DNA of 64,000 bases from the NCBI RefSeq assembly GCF_003171515.1, contig NC_089390.1, positions 7,564,001 to 7,628,000 of the forward strand, given 5' to 3'. This document shows positions 11,860 to 21,250 of the stretch, piece by piece. The translations under genes and the position numbers were made by a program. Position 1 is the stretch's first letter, and every line of letters begins with the position of its first letter. Origin of the DNA: Pyrenophora tritici-repentis. Its lineage: Eukaryota > Ascomycota > Dothideomycetes > Pleosporales > Pleosporaceae. The notes beneath the pieces are model-generated. The model did not search any database. It was not told the origin of the DNA and was given only the letters and a program-made list of their open reading frames with translations.

Positions 11860-12443
11860 AGCAGGGAACAGAGCATCCTCGTGCACAACCGCAGTTGGAA
11901 GCGTTTCTAGAATGCTATCAACATGCGCCACGCCTATTTTGAGCGGTACACAAGACGGGCATAGCGCCGTATTATTTACGATAGAATACAGTGAGCAATT
12001 AGTGCGCTAATGCTAGATGATGCATGCCAAGCTACGTTAGCGTATCCCGCTAGCTCGGGCTCGTTTTAAGAAATCTCCTGCTTCGCACAACGGGGCTCCT
12101 GGCATGCACGCTCCCGCGTCGGAGCGATCTCTCAAGCATGGGACATTGATTATTCTTAGTCGCGTTCTCTTCACAACCCTCCGAGCACTTAATCGCCTTT
12201 CGCAATCGCTAATGAACAGGGGGGTATCGTTGAAGAGCCGCTTAACGGTGTTGACGAAACGATTAACAGTACGGCCAACGTAGCAGCGATCTATGTCGGA
12301 CGCTAAGGTTCTTAAGGAGTAACAGCTATATAATTATGGTGAACTAATAGTAACTTTACCAGGCTCCAAATGGGAGGCGCCGAAGCTCCGAACCGTCAAC
12401 TTGTCTCGGGACGTGGTGTCTCTTTACTTAGGGACGCACCTTA
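11860..12443 (-). repeat. Right arm of the large imperfect inverted repeat
   Basis: The reverse complement aligns with 4833-5570 (see that entry). The outer tip ends CGCACCTTA at 12443, the mirror of TAAGGTGCG at 4833. It carries the uninterrupted version of the site where MITE M2 copy 1 sits in the left arm. 12444-12577 holds nothing I recognise. Confidence 0.8.
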
Positions 12444-12585
12444 GCCATATGTTCTGTATCTCCGCATGATGCATACGTGTGGCAATCCTTTCATTCTTAC
12501 TCACTACAATATCCTACGATGCATGGACTTCAGGACTTATTGTTCTTTCTGGAACGCCATGGAAACCCAGAGACGTCCAGACTAC

Positions 12586-12713
12586 CAGACTCCGCAACAA
12601 TCAATCGGATCGGCATGATTGATTCCTATCTAGGTTAAAGGCTGCCTAATAAAGTAACTCTTTAACCTATATAGGAATCAATCATGTCGATCGATTGATT
12701 GTTGCGGAGTCTG
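12586..12713 (-). mobile_element. hAT-type MITE, family M2, copy 2 (128 bp)
   Basis: Same length and body as copy 1 (4859-4986) but inverted relative to it. The tips read CAGACTCCGCAACAATC on both ends. The target duplication is CAGACTAC (12578-12585 and 12714-12721). It lies just outside the large inverted repeat. Confidence 0.9.
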
Positions 12714-12721
12714 CAGACTAC

Positions 12722-13119
12722 GTATGACAGAATATGAATCAGCCAGTATCTAAGGAGCTCACAACGCCATACGGCCTTCAGAATTCAGTCTAAGAATAAC
12801 AATAGAAAAGCCAATATTTATAATGTACGTACGTTTTCATTAGCTATTGGTGTTGTCTGCTGCAAACTTTTGGTCTTATTGTATTAGCACAGATTGGTTA
12901 TCGTATGTTGTGTACCTGACGGGATGCGTAATGCTTTGAGCTTGCATACAAGATAATTCATTGACGAAATCCTTTTATGGCTACATACAAGTTCCTGGGG
13001 TTGAAAAGATCAGAGCGCCCTGCCTCCATGGCCTCAGATGTAACAGGCTGAGCCTCGAGTCACATGACTAGGCTGCTAGCCTAGTCGCTTCCCCCAATCA
13101 GTACTCACCAACTTCGAGT
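12722..13119. other. Intergenic, no gene seen
   Basis: AT-rich sequence between the MITE and the start of the LINE; no open frame of note, no repeat recognised. Confidence 0.5.
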
Positions 13120-13321
13120 TTTTCCGAACACGTGAAACTCCATCAGAAACCAACTATATCCATCGAAAGAAATAGATTCCGACTACTCCCAAGCCGTGCA
13201 GCCGCGTGGTTGTGGAGATACAAGGAGTCTAGTACCCCAAACGCGACGCGTCCGAACTTTCAGAAGCAAACGCACAGACTAAGCCAAGAAACAACAACAA
13301 CAAGACAACAGAGAGGCTAAA

Positions 13322-14773
13322 ATGGCCCCAGATAGCGACACTATCGTAGTCCAGCTACCAGAAGACCTCCGGACCCCAAGCATACTGGAAGACGAAATAG
13401 AGACCGAAGAAAGGCACCAAGACAACCCAACAACACCCATCGAGCAGACCACCCAAGAAACACCAAGGTTAATTATTCAGCCACCACTAAATAAAAGACT
13501 AGCGGTATTCTCCCCAGAGATAACTACAAGAGAGAGAAACCTATTCTAGAACAGCCAAGAAAAGAAACCAAGAGCAAAGGACTCAACCTAAGCAATCTTC
13601 TAGGCAAGGGACCTAATTCTACAAGCATCTACTATGGCCGAATCCCATCTATCCCAAAACAAACTACTACAACTACTGGACGTCTTTAGAGACTTTACGG
13701 AACTAGGTAGGGTTACGCAGCAAATGACTGAGAAGTTTACAGCACAGCTTGCGTACTAGACTGCAACGCTTACAAGCGCCTCCCAACAAGCTACAAAGAC
13801 ACTAAAGAAAGCTGTTAATGCCGCAACTGGACCACAAAACCCAAACAACCAAGAAAAACCAAACAACCAGAACACCCAGAACATCTAAAACACCCAAAAC
13901 ACCCAAAACACCTAACAAAACAAGACATTATACGCTAGCGTAGCCGCCCAGAACAACGGAAACACATGGACTACAGTGTCTACAAAAAAGAAGACAAACA
14001 AAAAGCCAGCAAGCTACTACCAAGCAGTCCTGACGCTTACCTAGCCTACGTCTCACACACCACTCCAGATTAGAGACCTAATCAACGAAGAGTTCACAAA
14101 GGGCGGCATTAAAGACCTAGTAGTGAAGGAAGTAACAACAAGTAGAAAGAACAATATTATTCTAACAACTACTCCAACCTACTCAGGAGAATACCTAGTC
14201 CAACACAAGCATATATGGCATCAAAAGTTCGAGCTAAAGAATGTACAACTACTAGAATCATGGACGAAAGTAGTAGTACATAATGTGCCAACAGAATAGG
14301 AGGGAGCAGAGACACTAGAGATACTCCACACAGAAATCCCAGCATACAACAACGGACTACAAATTACTGGCAACCCATACTAGATATCAAGAGAATGGCA
14401 AAACAAGAAGAACAGCTCTATTGTAATAGCATTCAAAACAGCCGAAGACGCAGCTAGACTTGGTGGTAGAATTACAATCCTTGGACAAACTCTCTTCACC
14501 GAAAAGTTTAAGCCTATAGCAGCATCTACCTAATGCCTAAACTGCCAACAATTTGGCCACCCAGCCACTAGATGCCGAAACTAACCAGCATGCAATTTGT
14601 GCGGAGAAGAACATGCAACTACAACACACAAATGCTTAGTGTGTAATACAAAAGGAAAACCCTGCAACTATACACTCCCCCACTGTAGTAACTGCAAAGA
14701 GCCCCACTTTGCAAACAGCAAAGAGTGCGAACTCTACCAAGCAGTAACAAAGAGCATCCCCGCAGGATTTTAA
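13322..14773 (+). pseudogene. LINE ORF1 (gag-like, three zinc knuckles), dead
   Basis: From ATG 13322 (MAPDSDTIVVQLP) one frame runs to TAA 14771-14773, interrupted by about a dozen TAG/TAA codons and no indel. The C-terminal part has three CCHC-type knuckles beginning CLNCQQFGHPATRC, CNLCGEEHATTTHKC and a third with HCSNCKEPHFANSKEC, as in ORF1 of I/Jockey/Tad LINEs, where the protein binds the element RNA. The stops fall where Gln or Trp is likely, which fits RIP-type C-to-T change at CpA on either strand. Confidence 0.85.
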
Positions 14774-15161
14774 TGTTGAACAACATTAGGATCCTCTAAG
14801 TCAATCTCAACAAGAGCATTATAGCGACTGAGTCTACACTGCAACTTGCAGTTGAACTTAAAGCTGATATAATTGCAATTCAAGAGCCATGGCTAACTAC
14901 CAACGACAACTACGCAACAGCAAGATCCATAAATCACACTGCGTTTATCCAGATCTTACTAGTAACAAACCTACCCGTCCGCCCTAGGGTTCTATTTTAT
15001 ATATCTAGAACACTAGAAGCAGAGACATTCACCCAAAACGACTTCAAAATAGACCTAGACGCAATGGCTATTACAATAAAAGGTTCTAATTTCCAATTTA
15101 ACCTATTTAACGTATACAACTAAACAAACGCCGAAGGGGAAAAAACACTGCCCAGAGCTAT

Positions 15162-15350
15162 TGTCAGATTGAGGCGAGGTTTTGCTCCATGATCGAGCCG
15201 ATGGTGGTTGGGGAAGGACATGAGACCCCCAAACCAGGGCTAGCGCCGGGACTTAGCACTGCCAAGCCCGAGGCGAGGCCACCTCCCACAGACAGAGCCG
15301 TAGACAGACACAGAGAATACACACTTGATCCCATCCATAAAAATCTGACA
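15162..15350 (+). repeat. 5' LTR of Copia III
   Basis: 189 bp, TGTCAGATTGAGG...AAAAATCTGACA; tips TGTCAGAT/ATCTGACA form an 8-bp perfect inverted repeat. Identical by eye to 20629-20817 and to the solo LTR 21062-21250. Confidence 0.95.
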
Positions 15351-15364
15351 ATTAAGAGTCTCAC
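15351..15364 (+). other. Possible half-tRNA primer-binding site (Lys-CUU type)
   Basis: ATTAAGAGTCTCAC follows the LTR directly. Its complement GTGAGACTCTTAAT resembles the anticodon stem-loop of tRNA-Lys(CUU). The tRNA match is from general knowledge and not checked against this genome. Confidence 0.5.
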
Positions 15365-15489
15365 TGCCTGTACCGAGTACAGAAGAGTCAATCAAAGTTA
15401 CTTTATACTACAAATACCGTCATTACGACGATCCCCACGCTACAACACGTAAGCGCCGAACCGAAGAGTCATCAAAACTCATCGACAAG

Positions 15490-16689
15490 ATGTCTGTACC
15501 ATCAAACAGAGATCCAACAGTGATCCTAACGGATTATACCAATTGGGCTAAATAGTACCAACAACTACAAGCGGAATGCGCCGCATACCAAGTGTGGGAA
15601 AAGGTAGATCCAAAGCAACGCGGGATCCCTCTAATAGAACCACAACCACCACTAGCTCCACTTATCGGAAGCTATCAGCCATCAACTGCAGCGACGAATC
15701 TGCACGTTACCCAATATCGCCAAGCGATCGGCGACGATAGCGCCGAAGCGCCAGCCTACGTACCGGTACGACCCTCGGACCTCGCGACGAACGCGAAGAC
15801 GTCCTATAAAGAAGATATCGATTATTACCGAATACAACTAGAAGAGTTTAAAATACTTAACCAGAGATATCAACAAGAGCGGACCGGACTCGGAAAGCTC
15901 ACCGAGCACATAAGGAAGACTGTGTCACAACACCTCTTCTACAACTGCTGCAAGGCAGGTCTTTCCCATCGGCAGTGGATCGAAAACTTAGCCGCAAATG
16001 TTGGGATTGACACGAAGGAGGAACTCAAACGTGCGAGAGAACGTTACCTCGCGGCCCAAAAACCGATGAGGTTGTTAGCACAGTGGGAGACCTGGCTAAC
16101 TGAGATGGACCATGCAATCACGGAAGGCAAGGCCCTTGGCATACCTGAATGCCAAGACGAAGAGTTTATCAAGGAGGACTTTGTCAAAGCAGTTCTCAAA
16201 CCATCACCAGAATGGACTACCGCGTTCATGGCCGGTGGAAATAAAGACCCACGTGTCACTGTACGGATGATGATTAAACAGTTCCGAGAGTACGCCTCAC
16301 TGTTGCATCCGATCAAACACAAGGTCCCGAAGGCCGCCTTTGTAGCAAGTAGACCTCAACTGAACGGCGAAGACGCAGATAACGCCGCCGAGAAGGCCCC
16401 AGGAAAGCGAGGTCGCGGCAAAAGCCGAAGGACTCCCGGACCGGGCAAGGATAGGAAACAATGCAAGGTATGCGACCAACAGCACGAACTAAAGAATTGT
16501 TGGTACGCGTTTCCGCACAACGCACCTGTTTGGTGGAAGCCACGTGAAACACTGAAGACGATGGCTCAGCACCGAATTGATAGCGACACTGATCTCGAAC
16601 AAGAGATAAGGGGAGCCAAGAGAGCTAAATTAGGGACACCCCAGATTAAGAAGTCACAGAGCACTCCGGTAGAGGATACTGTCGAGTGA
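15490..16689 (+). pseudogene. Copia III gag, one in-frame TAG
   Basis: ATG 15490 (MSVPSNRDPTVILTDYTNWAK) opens a frame broken once by TAG at 15553-15555, where Trp or Gln is expected, then open to TGA 16687-16689. It encodes a UBN2-type gag with a knuckle CKVCDQQHELKNC near 16460 followed by WYAFP, a common arrangement in fungal Copia. The next frame (pol) lies in the same reading frame, separated from gag only by this TGA. A GTG at 15592 lies downstream of the TAG, but I see no reason to prefer it as start. Confidence 0.85.
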
Positions 16690-16722
16690 CCAGAAGGCCG
16701 GAACATAGGCCAGATTAACCTT

Positions 16723-19700
16723 ATGATATTTGCCTCATCATTTATGGCAAAGGAATCTAAGTACCCACTTCAACGTTCTTACATAATGGACTCCGGAACC
16801 ACTATACACGTCGGCAACGACCTCGGACGATTCACGGATATTCGACCGCCTATGACAGGAGACTTCCTCTGGGCAGGCAATACAAGGGTGTGGATTAAGG
16901 CATACGGTTCAGTTACTCTGAGAGTGGATAGCGCAGACGGTCACCGTCTCCTCTACCTCGAGAACGTCGCCTACTGCCCTGACCTACACTGCAGTCTTGT
17001 CTCCTTCCGGATACTCCGCCGGCAAGGTCTTTGGTGGGACACCAAATCCGACCCAACAATCCTCCGACGGTCCGACGATAGCGAACTGGCAGTACTACAC
17101 GAGAAGTACGGACAATGGATACTGGAACTCAATGACGCTGAGGCGCGAGCAGCGTTTTCAACGCAGCAGCCAACGCGCAGGACAGCCGTACGAAAACGAG
17201 CTGAGGCTATAGTCTGGCACAAGAGACTTGGCCACCCTGGATCCGACGCCCTAGAACACCTAGTGAACCAATCTGAGGGGGTGAAGATCGTCGGGGTCCC
17301 CACAGTGAAATGCGATGCCTGTGGGATATCAAAGTCGAAGCGAATGATACGACGGACGCCCCGGACTATTTTGGAAGGTCCGGGAGAGCGAGTTGCGATC
17401 GACTTTCACGACTACGAAGCAGAAAGTACGACCAAGGAGAAGAGTCAGATGCTTATTAACTGCCGCGTTACGGGATACATATGGGATTTCTATCTTAGTG
17501 ACAACCGAACGGCAAGAGTCATCCTTAAAAGCCTTAAGATGTTCGTCACCTTTATGATGAATCAATTTGGTATAACGGTAAAGGTTATTGAGACGGACAA
17601 CGAGATATTTTCCGTGAAGCCAGAGGTCGCCAGATGGTGCAGAACAAGAGGTATAGTACTCGAGCCTTCCGCCCCCGATACGCAAGCGCAAAACGGAGGA
17701 GCCGAACGCTCAGGGGGTGTGGTAAAAGAAAAGGGTCGAGCAATGCGACTCGATGCACATCTGCCGTGGGACCAATGGCCGGAAATCGCCCGGACCGCCG
17801 TCTACCTACACAACAGGACGCCGAAATATCAGAACCGCTGGAGATCTCCATACGAGATGTTCTTCACGGCAATCGCTTTCCAGAATGGAGTTGTTACATC
17901 ACCACGCAAGCCCAACCTGTCGCATTTACGAGCGTACGGCTGTAAGGCATTTGCGATGACGGATGACACGAAGCGAGGAAAAGGACGTCTACAGAGATTT
18001 GACCCGAAAGCCTGGATAGGGTACTTAGTTGGTTACCGTTCGACGAACATATTCCGAATTTGGGTACCATCTATAGGCAAGGTCATTAGCACTCGCGACG
18101 TTGTATTCGACGAGGAAGTCGTATATAGTGGAGAGCATAAAGAGGTTATGGACAATCTTATGCATAGCACTACAGAGGAGATAGCAGCATGGATTCGAAC
18201 TATTGAACTGCCCCCTGGACCAAACCCCACACGGGAAGAACTTGGAACTTTCTACGAAGATGAGACCATTGCTAGAGCGCCGGAAAATGGGCGGCTCGAG
18301 TATGATGAGGCGGGAAGGAAGGTAGTACCTTATCCGACGCCACCACATACGCCCCCACCGGCAGCACTGCTTGCTCAAATGCTAACTAATGTGGAACACC
18401 CCTTCAGGGACGATGATACCGGAGGCTACGGCCTACAATCCGAAGAGACTGCCTACGGGAAACAAGGTCTTGACACTAGCTACGGCGAACATGGTGTACA
18501 GACTGGCGCACAGCGCGAACATGGTCTATCCGCAGGCGTTCCACGCGAACAATGCGATGCCGGAGGCTACGGCCTACAATCCGAAGAGACTGCCTACGGG
18601 AAACAAGGTCTTGACACTAGCTACGGCGAACATGGTGTACAGACTGGCGCACAGCGCGAACATGGTCTATCCGCAGGCGTTCCACGCGAACAATGCGATG
18701 CCGGAGGCTACGGCCTACAATCCGAAGAGACTGCCTACGGGAAACAAGGTCTTGACACTAGCTACGGCAAACAAGGTCTCGCGAGTGGTATCCTCCATCC
18801 GGAACACAGGATGTTGAAGGAGCCATGGGCAGCCGCCTTTATGGCAGGCACCAAGGCAGGAAACGTTCAAAACTTGGCAGGAGAGCGACTGGACAAGGCA
18901 AAGCTTGAGCGTATGATGCGAAACGGCAAGAAGCCTCATCGCAGCCAGCTGCCACCGCCTCCCCAAGCGAACGGCCTGCGAGAGGATCACGAGTTGTTCT
19001 ATTTTTTCAAAGAGGCTGAGATTACACATCTCCATAGCCACAAGGAAACCAGATCCTGGTCAGAGGTCCCGGCGAAGACGGCTCGGAAGACCGACCAGCA
19101 GGTACTGGACTCAATGTGGGTATACACCTACAAATTTGACAAGCACCATCGATTCCAGAAGTGTAAGGCGCGATTGGTAGTGCGTGGAGACCAGCAACGA
19201 AATGTCACCGCACAAGAAACCTACGCTGCTACACTGGCCGGAAGATCGTTTCGGATGCTAGTGTCGATTGCGGCCCGGTTTGACCTAGAGCTGAAGCAAT
19301 ACGACGTATCGAACGCCTTCGTCAACGCAGATATTGATCGAACAGTGTACATGCGGATGCCCCCAGGATACAGGAAGCAGGGAACAATACTGCAACTAAA
19401 CAAAGCGCTGTACGGCCTACGGATCTCGCCATTGCTCTGGCAAAGACACTTCACTGCCTTCCTTCTAGAAATCGGGTTCTCGCCAGTTCCCCACGAACCT
19501 TGCTGCATGATCCGAGACGGAGTGTTCATCTTCTTTTATGTTGATGACATTATCCTTGCCTCTTCGAAACGGCACGCGGAAGTAGCTCGGAAAGTGGAAG
19601 AGGAACTGAAACAGCGATACAACCTGACCGGAGGAAAGGATTTGCAGTGGTTTTTAGGAGTAGAAGTTATACGGGACCGAGAGAAGCGAAAGATCTGGCT

Positions 19701-20562
19701 GTCACAGAAAGCTTATGTTGAGAAGATTGCACGGCTGGCAACGAACAAGGACCAACGACACAACACACCAATGGCTAGAGTCGAACTAGTTGCACGTGAG
19801 GGTTTGGCGACTCCTGGAGAGATTAACTTGTATCAACGCAAGATTGGATCGTTACTCTTCGCCGCCGTCAACACCCGACCCGATGTCGCATTCCCAGTAT
19901 CACGACTCGCCCGGTTCCTCACAAACCCTGGTCCACTACATCAAGAAGCCGCTGACCGAGTGCTGTTGTACCTGGAGTCAACCAAGCTTCTATCCTTATC
20001 ATTCGGAGGAGACGACCAATTGGTAGTAGCTAGCGATGCATCCTTTGCGGACAACACCGCGGATCGCAAGAGCTCCCAAGGGTACGTTATCAAGCTATTT
20101 GGAGGACTGATCGCATGGAGGGCGAACAAACAAGATACCATCACGACATCTACGACCGAAGCAGAACTCCTCGCGCTATCGCAAGTGGCTAAGGAGTCCA
20201 TGTTTGTGCGGATGCTGCTAGAGGAGCTTCGGGTAGAGTTGACGGAGAAGACAATTACGATACAGTGCGATAATACGCAGACGATCCGGCTGATCAACGA
20301 GGAGATCTCTCAGCTGACGACGAAACTCCGTCACGTGGACATCCACAATCACTGGCTGAGGCAAGAGGCAAAGCGAAAGTCTATCAGAGTCGTGTATGTA
20401 CCGTCTGGCGAAATGCTCGCCGATGGTTTCACGAAGACCCTGCCTGCCAACAACTGGCCCCAGTTCTTGACGCAGGTCGGACTGGTTGAAGTGAAGGAAC
20501 GAGACGTAGAGGAAGCAGATCCAGAGGAAATTCTAGAGAAGATGGAAAGTCTTGTTATATAG
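16723..20562 (+). CDS. Copia III pol: protease, integrase, reverse transcriptase, RNase H
   Basis: 1279 residues from the first Met; the frame is open back to the gag TGA at 16687. Protease MDSGTTIHV near residue 22; gag-pre-integrase; integrase (DFHDYEAES, ETDNEIF, then a Glu in QNGGAERSGG); linker with 47-residue tandem repeats (about 566-684); RT (SMWVYTYKFD, YDVSNAFVNAD, FYVDDIILAS near 945); RNase H (ASDASFADNTADRKSSQG near 1105, TTEAELLALSQ). Complete and apparently intact. Translation by read-through of the gag stop is possible, since pol has no obvious own start context. Confidence 0.94.
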   Translation: MIFASSFMAKESKYPLQRSYIMDSGTTIHVGNDLGRFTDIRPPMTGDFLWAGNTRVWIKAYGSVTLRVDSADGHRLLYLENVAYCPDLHCSLVSFRILRRQGLWWDTKSDPTILRRSDDSELAVLHEKYGQWILELNDAEARAAFSTQQPTRRTAVRKRAEAIVWHKRLGHPGSDALEHLVNQSEGVKIVGVPTVKCDACGISKSKRMIRRTPRTILEGPGERVAIDFHDYEAESTTKEKSQMLINCRVTGYIWDFYLSDNRTARVILKSLKMFVTFMMNQFGITVKVIETDNEIFSVKPEVARWCRTRGIVLEPSAPDTQAQNGGAERSGGVVKEKGRAMRLDAHLPWDQWPEIARTAVYLHNRTPKYQNRWRSPYEMFFTAIAFQNGVVTSPRKPNLSHLRAYGCKAFAMTDDTKRGKGRLQRFDPKAWIGYLVGYRSTNIFRIWVPSIGKVISTRDVVFDEEVVYSGEHKEVMDNLMHSTTEEIAAWIRTIELPPGPNPTREELGTFYEDETIARAPENGRLEYDEAGRKVVPYPTPPHTPPPAALLAQMLTNVEHPFRDDDTGGYGLQSEETAYGKQGLDTSYGEHGVQTGAQREHGLSAGVPREQCDAGGYGLQSEETAYGKQGLDTSYGEHGVQTGAQREHGLSAGVPREQCDAGGYGLQSEETAYGKQGLDTSYGKQGLASGILHPEHRMLKEPWAAAFMAGTKAGNVQNLAGERLDKAKLERMMRNGKKPHRSQLPPPPQANGLREDHELFYFFKEAEITHLHSHKETRSWSEVPAKTARKTDQQVLDSMWVYTYKFDKHHRFQKCKARLVVRGDQQRNVTAQETYAATLAGRSFRMLVSIAARFDLELKQYDVSNAFVNADIDRTVYMRMPPGYRKQGTILQLNKALYGLRISPLLWQRHFTAFLLEIGFSPVPHEPCCMIRDGVFIFFYVDDIILASSKRHAEVARKVEEELKQRYNLTGGKDLQWFLGVEVIRDREKRKIWLSQKAYVEKIARLATNKDQRHNTPMARVELVAREGLATPGEINLYQRKIGSLLFAAVNTRPDVAFPVSRLARFLTNPGPLHQEAADRVLLYLESTKLLSLSFGGDDQLVVASDASFADNTADRKSSQGYVIKLFGGLIAWRANKQDTITTSTTEAELLALSQVAKESMFVRMLLEELRVELTEKTITIQCDNTQTIRLINEEISQLTTKLRHVDIHNHWLRQEAKRKSIRVVYVPSGEMLADGFTKTLPANNWPQFLTQVGLVEVKERDVEEADPEEILEKMESLVI
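18421..18776 (+). repeat. 141-bp tandem repeat inside Copia III pol (about 2.5 copies)
   Basis: Units begin GGAGGCTACGGCCTACAATC at 18421, 18562 and 18703; the first two are full and look identical, the third is partial. Each encodes 47 residues (GYGLQSEETAYGKQG...). The repeat lies in the variable linker between integrase and RT. Confidence 0.95.
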
Positions 20563-20628
20563 TCCGGTATGAATGTCGCAAAGACCACTCCAGCTCAGGC
20601 TGTCGAGGAGCGCCGAGCTGAGGGGGTG

Positions 20629-20817
20629 TGTCAGATTGAGGCGAGGTTTTGCTCCATGATCGAGCCGATGGTGGTTGGGGAAGGACATGAGACCCCCAAA
20701 CCAGGGCTAGCGCCGGGACTTAGCACTGCCAAGCCCGAGGCGAGGCCACCTCCCACAGACAGAGCCGTAGACAGACACAGAGAATACACACTTGATCCCA
20801 TCCATAAAAATCTGACA
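20629..20817 (+). repeat. 3' LTR of Copia III
   Basis: 189 bp, identical by eye to the 5' LTR; followed by the target duplication GCTAT. Confidence 0.95.
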
Positions 20818-21061
20818 GCTATACTTAACACTAAGCTTCCGCCAAGTTCTATTTTAGTACTAGATAGCAACGAGCACCATCCATTGTGGGACCCGCTATG
20901 CCCAACGACGAGCCAAGGAGCACAGCCATTTATTGACTGGATTGAAGAACAAGATCTAGAGCTCCTAAACACACCAGGAGTAGGCACATTCTTCAGACCA
21001 CACCTATCTAGAGAAACAGTCCTAGACCTCTCACTTGTCACTCTAGACTTGGCTAGCAAAG

Positions 21062-21250
21062 TGTCAGATTTTTATGGATGGGATCAAGTGTGTATTCTCT
21101 GTGTCTGTCTACGGCTCTGTCTGTGGGAGGTGGCCTCGCCTCGGGCTTGGCAGTGCTAAGTCCCGGCGCTAGCCCTGGTTTGGGGGTCTCATGTCCTTCC
21201 CCAACCACCATCGGCTCGATCATGGAGCAAAACCTCGCCTCAATCTGACA
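21062..21250 (-). repeat. Solo LTR of Copia III, opposite orientation
   Basis: 189 bp, the reverse complement of the Copia III LTR, flanked by CAAAG on both sides (21057-21061 and 21251-21255). It is a separate insertion into the LINE endonuclease region, 244 bp from the full element, later reduced to one LTR. Confidence 0.95.

Larger units (their letters stand above)
15162..20817 (+). mobile_element. Full-length Copia element, family III, inserted in the LINE
   Basis: 5656 bp with two 189-bp LTRs that look identical, and a 5-bp target duplication GCTAT (15157-15161 and 20818-20822) that splits LINE ORF2. Order: LTR, primer-binding site, gag, protease, integrase, RT, RNase H, purine-rich tract (GAGCTGAGGGGGTG), LTR. 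Identical LTRs point to a recent insertion. Confidence 0.96.

Noticed and set aside
4833..12443. Calling the inverted-repeat unit a Starship or other named giant element
   Set aside because: No tyrosine recombinase (DUF3435) captain or any transposase is visible, and the ends lack a clear target duplication.
15189..15452. 87-residue frame over the Copia III 5' LTR, and its mirror frames
   Set aside because: It lies in the LTR and recurs wherever the LTR occurs, with no protein family resemblance.
18389..18817. 142-residue plus-strand frame with a 47-residue repeat (NMVYRLAHSANM)
   Set aside because: Out-of-frame shadow of the 141-bp repeat in Copia III pol.
20569..21159. 196-residue plus-strand frame
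   Set aside because: It runs from the end of Copia III pol through the LTR and back into LINE ORF2; a chance fusion of element parts.
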